From positions 1,364,001 through 1,428,000 of the forward strand of contig NZ_JBBKTU010000001.1 in assembly GCF_037892605.1 (NCBI RefSeq): 64,000 bases of DNA, in the 5' to 3' direction. Position numbers and translations under genes: made by a program. The notes under the pieces were generated by a model. That model was not told the DNA's origin. It saw only the letters and a list, made by a program, of their open reading frames with translations, and ran no database searches. The stretch is from Lacibacter sp. H407 (lineage in GTDB: Bacteria; Bacteroidota; Bacteroidia; Chitinophagales; Chitinophagaceae). Each line of letters opens with the position of its first letter. Positions within the stretch are counted from its first letter, which is position 1. Positions 59,054-64,000 of this stretch are shown in pieces.

Positions 59054-60056
59054 TCTTCTTCTTGGCTAAAATCGAAAAATCATCTTCCTCTCTCACCATC
59101 GTATTACTTAATCTTCCCAATCCATCAATTTCCATTTCAACAACATCGCCTTCTTGTAACCATTGTTCTGTATAATTCGGATCGTTGAATTTACCAGTAC
59201 CGTTTAGTTCAAGAAAACAACCCGTACCAACGGTGCCGCTGCCAATTACATCGCCGGGGTACAGATCTACACCATAGCTTGCACGTTCAATGATCTCTGC
59301 AAAGGTCCAGTTCATATCAGCAACATTACCAGCACTCACCTGCTTACCGTTTACCCAACACGTCATATTCAAATTCCAGTTACGACCAACATGATTTTCT
59401 TGTGCCGGCACTACAAACTCTTCCAGTTCATCAAGCGTTACCAACCATGGACCGATCGCTGTTGAAAAATCTTTTCCTTTTGCCGGGCCAAGATTGAGTA
59501 ACATTTCTTCCATCTGTAAACGTCGTGCACTCATGTCGTTCATGATCATTAATCCGGCAATATATTCATCTGCTTCTTCTGCACGAATGTTGCGGCCGTG
59601 TTTGCTGATAACGATCGCCACTTCCAATTCGAAATCAAGTTTTTCAAAATGATCGGGCATGCAACGCACATCGCCGGGGCCTTGTATGCTGTGATGATTG
59701 GTGAAATAAAAGATCGGGTATTGATCGAACTCAGCGATCATGTCCACTTTGCGGTTTCGTCTGGCAGCTTCCACATGTTGGCGGAATGCATACCCATCTC
59801 TGCAACTGGGCGGCATTGGAACCGGAGCCAGTAGTTGCACTTGTTCTATCGGTACAACATTGCCCGGCATCAGGCGACCTTCCTGCAGAGCTTTTAAACT
59901 GGCTTGTGCAAGTTCAAGATATTCATCCCAGTATTGCAAAAACATATTCATGCTGGTTGGCAAGTCAGGATGGAGCGTATCCATATCATACACAAGTCCG
60001 TTATGTAAAGTAGCTAACTGTTCATGCTCATCTTTTAAGTAGGAGATCAATTTCAT
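59049..60056 (-). CDS. Fumarylacetoacetate hydrolase family protein
   Basis: 335 residues. The C-terminal FAH fold carries the metal ligands ELEVAIVISKHG (Glu-x-Glu near 147-149) and the loop GLMIMNDMSARRLQ near 168-181, followed by KGDFSTAIGPW-type (here KGKDFSTAIGPWLVT) near 196-210 and YPGDVIGSGTVGTG near 280-293. A 100-residue N-terminal domain matches the fumarylacetoacetase-like long form. It hydrolyses C-C bonds of beta-diketo acids in aromatic (for example tyrosine) degradation. The stop codon lies in the inverted repeat of the GxxExxY element. Confidence 0.9.
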   Translation of the reverse strand: MKLISYLKDEHEQLATLHNGLVYDMDTLHPDLPTSMNMFLQYWDEYLELAQASLKALQEGRLMPGNVVPIEQVQLLAPVPMPPSCRDGYAFRQHVEAARRNRKVDMIAEFDQYPIFYFTNHHSIQGPGDVRCMPDHFEKLDFELEVAIVISKHGRNIRAEEADEYIAGLMIMNDMSARRLQMEEMLLNLGPAKGKDFSTAIGPWLVTLDELEEFVVPAQENHVGRNWNLNMTCWVNGKQVSAGNVADMNWTFAEIIERASYGVDLYPGDVIGSGTVGTGCFLELNGTGKFNDPNYTEQWLQEGDVVEMEIDGLGRLSNTMVREEDDFSILAKKKI

Positions 60057-60226
60057 ATGTTTATTTTCATTTTTATTTGGTCATATGTTGTTCGCCATAA
60101 AAATCATCATCGTTACTTGTATAAATTTCCCGATAATTTTTTATGGCTCAGTTCATGCAATACGTTTTTTGAAGAATGCCAAAGGTAGAGAAAACAGCTG
60201 CAACGAAAATTCATTAACTTGATGCC

Positions 60227-62065
60227 ATGAAGAATGTTTCGTTATTTCTTTTCATCTGTTGTTCAGTAGGCTTTTCTGTAAAGCAGGAGTCAACAGCATG
60301 GATCCGCATCAATCAACTCGGCTACACACCCAACGGAATAAAAGTAGCGGTATGGTGCAGTAAAGAAAATAATCCCATTGGTTCATTTCAACTCATAGAT
60401 GCAGAAACAAACAAGCCTGTGTTAACAGCTAAGCCCAGCAGCAGCTTTGGAAAATACGGCCCATTCGAACAAACACAACGGATGAATTTTTCCGGGTTTC
60501 AAAAGCCGGGAAAATATTATTTACAAACACGCACCACAAAGTCTCCTGTGTTTACAATCGGAGAAGATGTGTACAAAGGAGCGGCGGATTTTTGTTTACG
60601 TTACATGCGCCAGCAACGAAGCGGCTTTAATCCGTTTTTGAAAGATAGCTGTCATACACAGGATGGTTATACATTGTATGGATCGTCAGCAGGTTTACCC
60701 GATAGTACATTTATTGATGTAAGTGGTGGCTGGCACGATGCAAGTGATTATTTACAATATTCCACAACCAGCGCCAATGCAACCTATCATCTGTTGATGG
60801 CTTACCGTGATTTCCCATCCATTTTTACTGATAAACATTTGGCAAATGGATTGGAAGGAAGCAATCAATTACCCGATGTGTTAGATGAAGCAAAATGGGG
60901 ATTGGATTGGTTGCTGAAAATGCACCCTCGTGATGATTGGATGTTTAACCAGTTGGGTGATGACAGAGATCATATCAGTATGCGAATTCCGAAAATGGAC
61001 AGTCAGTATGGAAGAGGATTTCAGCGCCCAGTCTATTTTATTAATGGAGAAAAACAACAGCGAGGAAAGTTTTTGAATAACACGACTGGAACCAGTTCCA
61101 CTGCTGCAAAGTTTGCGAGTGCGTTTGGGTTGGGTGGAATCATTTTTAACTATGACGAATTATTTAGTGAAAGATTATTTACATCGGCTACCTCGGCTTT
61201 AAACTTCGCTTTTAAAAAACCAGGGATAACTCAAACAGCATCAGTGAAAGCTCCTTATATCTATGCAGAAGATAACTGGAAGGATGATATTCAATTAGCA
61301 GCTTCTTCTTACTATCAATCGCAAGAGTTTATTTATAAGAAATTTAAGCGACAAGAGGCATATGTTTCACCATCTATCCCTGATAAAGATTTTCTTTCAT
61401 TTGCATTTTCTTACGCAAAGCAAGAATCTATTACATCTTGGCTTGGTGCTGATACCGCCAATCACTACCAATGGTATCCGTTTATCAATCTTGGACATTA
61501 CGAATTAGCAAAGCAGTTAAAAGATAAACGCAGAGATACCATCATTGGTTTTTACAAAGAGGGCATCAATCGTGTCTGGATCAAAGCTAAACAAAATGCT
61601 TTCTATAGGGGCGTTCCGTTTATTTGGTGCAGCAATAATCTCACGGTGAGTTTCGCCATGCAATGTTATTGGTACAAAGAGTTAACCAACGACCGGCAAT
61701 TTGAACAACTGGAACAAGCAAATATCGATTGGCTCTTTGGTTGTAATCCATGGGGCACGAGTATGGTGTATGGTTTGCCAGCTTGGGGTGATACACCTAT
61801 TGATCCGCATAGTGCATTCACGCATTTAAAAAATTATCCGATTGATGGAGGTTTGGTAGATGGTCCGGTTTACAATAGTATTTTCAAAAATTTAATTGGT
61901 TTGAAATTGTACCAGCCCGATGAGTATGCGGCTTTTCAAAGTGAGTTGGCAGTGTATCATGATGATTATGGTGACTACAGCACCAATGAACCAACCATGG
62001 ATGGCACAGCATCACTCATTTACTTGTTAGCAGCGATGGAGGCGCAACGCAAGCCAAAAAAGTAA
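60227..62065 (+). CDS. Glycoside hydrolase family 9 protein (zero-frame product)
   Basis: 612 residues. A short signal peptide (MKNVSLFLFICCSVGFS) precedes a CelD_N immunoglobulin-like domain (WIRINQLGYTPNGIKVAVW at about 25-43, up to 105). The GH9 catalytic domain follows: DVSGGWHDASDYLQY near 164-178 with the aspartate pair, and HDDYGDYSTNEPTMDGTASLIYLLAA near the C-terminus with the catalytic glutamate in TNE. These enzymes cut beta-1,4-glucans or related chains. The gene ends in an A AAA AAG heptamer directly before its TAA; the -1 frame continues into a deacetylase domain. Confidence 0.9.
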   Translation: MKNVSLFLFICCSVGFSVKQESTAWIRINQLGYTPNGIKVAVWCSKENNPIGSFQLIDAETNKPVLTAKPSSSFGKYGPFEQTQRMNFSGFQKPGKYYLQTRTTKSPVFTIGEDVYKGAADFCLRYMRQQRSGFNPFLKDSCHTQDGYTLYGSSAGLPDSTFIDVSGGWHDASDYLQYSTTSANATYHLLMAYRDFPSIFTDKHLANGLEGSNQLPDVLDEAKWGLDWLLKMHPRDDWMFNQLGDDRDHISMRIPKMDSQYGRGFQRPVYFINGEKQQRGKFLNNTTGTSSTAAKFASAFGLGGIIFNYDELFSERLFTSATSALNFAFKKPGITQTASVKAPYIYAEDNWKDDIQLAASSYYQSQEFIYKKFKRQEAYVSPSIPDKDFLSFAFSYAKQESITSWLGADTANHYQWYPFINLGHYELAKQLKDKRRDTIIGFYKEGINRVWIKAKQNAFYRGVPFIWCSNNLTVSFAMQCYWYKELTNDRQFEQLEQANIDWLFGCNPWGTSMVYGLPAWGDTPIDPHSAFTHLKNYPIDGGLVDGPVYNSIFKNLIGLKLYQPDEYAAFQSELAVYHDDYGDYSTNEPTMDGTASLIYLLAAMEAQRKPKK

Positions 62066-62082
62066 ACGCCTCCGCAGGAGGC
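62038..62082 (+). promoter_or_regulatory. Candidate programmed -1 ribosomal frameshift signal
   Basis: A Shine-Dalgarno-like GGAGG at 62038-62042, 13 nt, the slippery heptamer A AAA AAG at 62056-62062 in the correct phase (CCA AAA AAG), the zero-frame TAA at 62063-62065, and a 6-bp hairpin GCCTCC-GCA-GGAGGC at 62068-62082 starting 5 nt after the heptamer. This is the layout of the dnaX signal. The upstream GGAGGC (62038-62043) could also pair with GCCTCC, giving an alternative fold. Confidence 0.55.
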
Positions 62083-62784
62083 TTCCGTTACGATCGTGGA
62101 GCAATCGTTCGTGGCGATACAACAAAAAAAGAAATAGCATTTGTCTTCACCGGTCATGAATTTGCAGATGGCGGCAATCGTATACTGCAAACATTGAAAC
62201 AGCAAAACATAAAAGCTTCATTTTTCTTTACCGGGGATTTCTACCGGAATAAAAAATTTCAATTGCTTATTCGACAGCTGAAAAAAGACGGACATTATCT
62301 CGGCGCTCATTCCGATAAACATTTGCTTTATGCCGATTGGACTAGACGGGATAGTCTGCTTGTAACGAAGCAGCAATTCAAAAAAGATCTGTTGCAGAAT
62401 TATGCAGAAATGAATAGTTATGGCATCAGCAAACCAAATGCAACATTCTTTCTTCCACCTTACGAATGGTATAATGATTCAATTGCTGTCTGGACAAAAG
62501 AATTAAATCTGCAACTCATCAACTATTCGCCCGGCACAAGATCAGCAGCAGATTACACATGGCCTGAATTACCGAACTATCAAAGCAGTGAGGCCATCTA
62601 TCGATCCATTTTTAATTATGAGCAATCAAAACCCGCAGGACTGAATGGATTTCTATTGTTGTTGCACATCGGCACCGATTCACGGCGTAAGGATAAGTTT
62701 TATGATCGCTTGCCGCAATTGATTCAACAGCTCAAACAAAAGGGCTATCAATTCAAAAACGTAAATGATTTATTGAAAGAGTGA
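62062..62784 (+). CDS. Polysaccharide deacetylase (NodB-like) domain in the -1 frame of the GH9 gene
   Basis: 240 codons from the frameshift point. Motif 1 is in EIAFVFTGHEFADGG (62131-62175), motif 2 is the zinc-binding HSDKH in LGAHSDKHLLY, motif 3 is FLPPYEW, and LLLLHIGTD closes the site. The reading frame opens after a TGA at 61987-61989 and contains no ATG, GTG or TTG before TTG at 62194, which would delete motif 1 and the first strand. So it can give a working enzyme only when fused to GH9, a known Bacteroidota arrangement. The product would be about 852 residues in total. Confidence 0.7.
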   Translation, partial: VNASAGGFRYDRGAIVRGDTTKKEIAFVFTGHEFADGGNRILQTLKQQNIKASFFFTGDFYRNKKFQLLIRQLKKDGHYLGAHSDKHLLYADWTRRDSLLVTKQQFKKDLLQNYAEMNSYGISKPNATFFLPPYEWYNDSIAVWTKELNLQLINYSPGTRSAADYTWPELPNYQSSEAIYRSIFNYEQSKPAGLNGFLLLLHIGTDSRRKDKFYDRLPQLIQQLKQKGYQFKNVNDLLKE

Positions 62785-62813
62785 GTCATCCATATAATCA
62801 ACCCTGAAGCACT

Positions 62814-62821
62814 TATTTTTG
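62814..62821 (+). promoter_or_regulatory. Predicted -7 box of the Mur ligase gene, near-leaderless
   Basis: TATTTTTG with the ATG at 62828, 6 nt further on, the same spacing as at gmk. No TTG at 19-20 nt. Confidence 0.35.
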
Positions 62822-62827
62822 TAAACT

Positions 62828-64000
62828 ATGATCAAATCCATCAACGATTTCAACAACGTTTTCTTCATTGGAGTTGCCGGTACCGGCATGAGTGCTATTG
62901 CACAGTACTTAAAAGGTATTGGTAAAGAAGTAAGCGGCAGCGACCGTTATTTTCATCCCGGCGAGCACAATGAAACAAAAGAAAAACTCGAAGCAGAAGG
63001 CATCCGTTGCTTTTTACAAAACGGCGAAGGCATAACCAACAAAACAGATTTGGTGGTTGTGTCAACGGCAGTGGAAGATACTGTTGAAGAAGTGATCAAG
63101 GCAAAAGAACTCAATATTCCTATTATCAAACGGGCAGAATTACTAGCCATTATTGCAAGAAGTAAAAAAACAATTGCGGTAGGTGGAACAAGTGGCAAAT
63201 CAACCACCAGTGCAATGTTGTTTGATATATTGCAACATGCAGCCATGCAACCCAGCATTATCAGTGGAGCAGGACTCACCAGTATCATAAAAGAAGGTAA
63301 GATCGGCAATGCAAAAGTGGGCAGTGGCGATTGGCTGGTAATTGAAGCCGATGAAAGCGATGGCAGCATTGTGAACTATACACCAGAAGTTGGTTTGCTC
63401 ATCAACATTGACAAGGATCATAAAGAGATCGATACACTCATTGAAATTTTTGAACAGTTCAAAAAAAATACTACTGAATTTTTTGTCGTGAATCAATCGC
63501 ATGCATTAGCAAAAAAATTATCAGCAAATCCATTGCATAATTTTTCAGTTGACCCGACAGATGATGCAGCTTACCATGCAACTGATTTTAAACAGGACGG
63601 CTTCAGTATTTCATTTGAAATCAATGATGTTCTGTTTACACTCAACAGTGTTGGGAAACATAACATGGAAAATGCGCTTGCTGCTGCATCAGTCGCTCAT
63701 CTCATTGGCGTTCCGTTATCGACAGCAGCAGAGGCATTAAAAACTTATGAAGGTATCTATCGTCGCCACCAGATCATCGGACAAAAAAACAACGTTTGGT
63801 TGATCGATGATTATGCACACAACCCAGCCAAGTGTGCGGCAAGTATCGAAGCTTGTCAGCCAATTGCAAAAAAGGTAATTGCCTGGTTTCAACCACATGG
63901 ATATGGCCCAACCAAATTCCTGCGTAATGATTTTGTAGAAGAGATCAGCAAAGCACTTCGTCCGGAAGATGAAATATGGATGAGTGAAATTTTTTATGCA
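62828..64000 (+). CDS. Mur ligase family protein (MurC/Mpl-like), truncated by the window end
   Basis: 391 residues are visible; the C-terminus lies outside. The N-terminal domain VFFIGVAGTGMSAIAQYLKGIGKEVSGSD at about 11-39 and the ATP loop VGGTSGKSTT near 119-128 are of MurC type, as is EADESDGSIVNYTPEVGLLINIDKDH near 173-198. The usual HGK in the P-loop is replaced by SGK, and the gene stands alone, not in a dcw cluster, so it may be a recycling ligase (Mpl-like) or another amino-acid ligase rather than the essential MurC. No UDP-specific residue can be judged from this part. Confidence 0.85.
   Translation, partial: MIKSINDFNNVFFIGVAGTGMSAIAQYLKGIGKEVSGSDRYFHPGEHNETKEKLEAEGIRCFLQNGEGITNKTDLVVVSTAVEDTVEEVIKAKELNIPIIKRAELLAIIARSKKTIAVGGTSGKSTTSAMLFDILQHAAMQPSIISGAGLTSIIKEGKIGNAKVGSGDWLVIEADESDGSIVNYTPEVGLLINIDKDHKEIDTLIEIFEQFKKNTTEFFVVNQSHALAKKLSANPLHNFSVDPTDDAAYHATDFKQDGFSISFEINDVLFTLNSVGKHNMENALAAASVAHLIGVPLSTAAEALKTYEGIYRRHQIIGQKNNVWLIDDYAHNPAKCAASIEACQPIAKKVIAWFQPHGYGPTKFLRNDFVEEISKALRPEDEIWMSEIFYA

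Noticed and set aside
62194-62784. Deacetylase gene starting at TTG 62194
   Set aside because: It would lack motif 1 (FTGHEFADGG) and the first core strand, which are encoded just upstream in the same frame; the fused reading through a frameshift explains the whole domain.
1-64000. CRISPR array, tRNA or rRNA genes
   Set aside because: No regularly spaced direct repeats, no cloverleaf with conserved T-loop, and no rRNA-like conserved sequence was noticed on either strand.

Overview
The window is chromosomal DNA of a member of the phylum Bacteroidota, most likely family Chitinophagaceae. This is inferred from the gene families (DUF4199, DUF4920, DUF5606, DUF418, GxxExxY, DUF5117-type metalloprotease, PepSY-like and CHRD secreted proteins), from the near absence of strong Shine-Dalgarno sites, and from many -7 boxes of the Bacteroidota type TAnnTTTG, several with a TTG 19-20 nt upstream. 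Coding density is high. I saw no tRNA, rRNA, CRISPR array, prophage or large transposon. Most gaps hold a hairpin terminator or a short promoter.

Layout. 1-5.8 kb: start of an inositol-monophosphatase-like gene, a fused membrane glycosyltransferase, a GH3-type adenylating enzyme, a LysE exporter and mtgA. 5.8-9.1 kb: a nicotinamide riboside salvage pair (PnuC plus NadR-like kinase), a saccharopine dehydrogenase family gene, OsmC and a cupin. 9.2-11.5 kb: an ArsR regulator heading an operon of four SRPBCC/AHSA1 genes, with two near-identical operators in its promoter. 11.8-23 kb: radical SAM/B12 protein, membrane LuxR regulator, DUF4199, a large exported beta-propeller protein, YceI, DUF4920, a lipoprotein esterase and recA. 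23-30 kb: acetyltransferase, amidase, PH-domain pair, and a divergent metal cluster (MerC / SCO / Fur) around a perfect 21-bp palindrome. 30-44 kb: M3 peptidase, DUF5606, SDR, gmk, CNNM transporter, zinc metalloprotease, tatC, rpiB, M28 peptidase and an AspT-type transporter, with two REP-like structured repeats. 44-57.5 kb: RDD protein, deoxyhypusine-synthase-like enzyme, PepSY-like protein, cell-wall amidase, acyl-CoA dehydrogenase with MarR, DUF418, SPASM radical SAM, CHRD lipoprotein, AI-2E transporter, sterol-desaturase-like enzyme and two small membrane proteins. 57.7-60 kb: flavin reductase and fumarylacetoacetate hydrolase genes split by a 447-bp element with 29-bp inverted ends that carries only a GxxExxY gene. 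60.2-64 kb: a GH9 glycosidase, a polysaccharide deacetylase domain in the -1 frame, and a truncated Mur ligase.

Most notable observation: at the 3' end of the GH9 gene an A AAA AAG heptamer sits directly before the stop codon. A GGAGG lies upstream and a 6-bp hairpin starts 5 nt downstream. The deacetylase frame has no ATG, GTG or TTG that would preserve its first catalytic motif. This looks like a dnaX-style -1 frameshift site making both a GH9 and a GH9-deacetylase fusion, although a one-base homopolymer error or a recent mutation would look the same. Second is the compact inverted-repeat element around the GxxExxY gene, which supplies the stop codon of one neighbour and abuts the start codon of the other.
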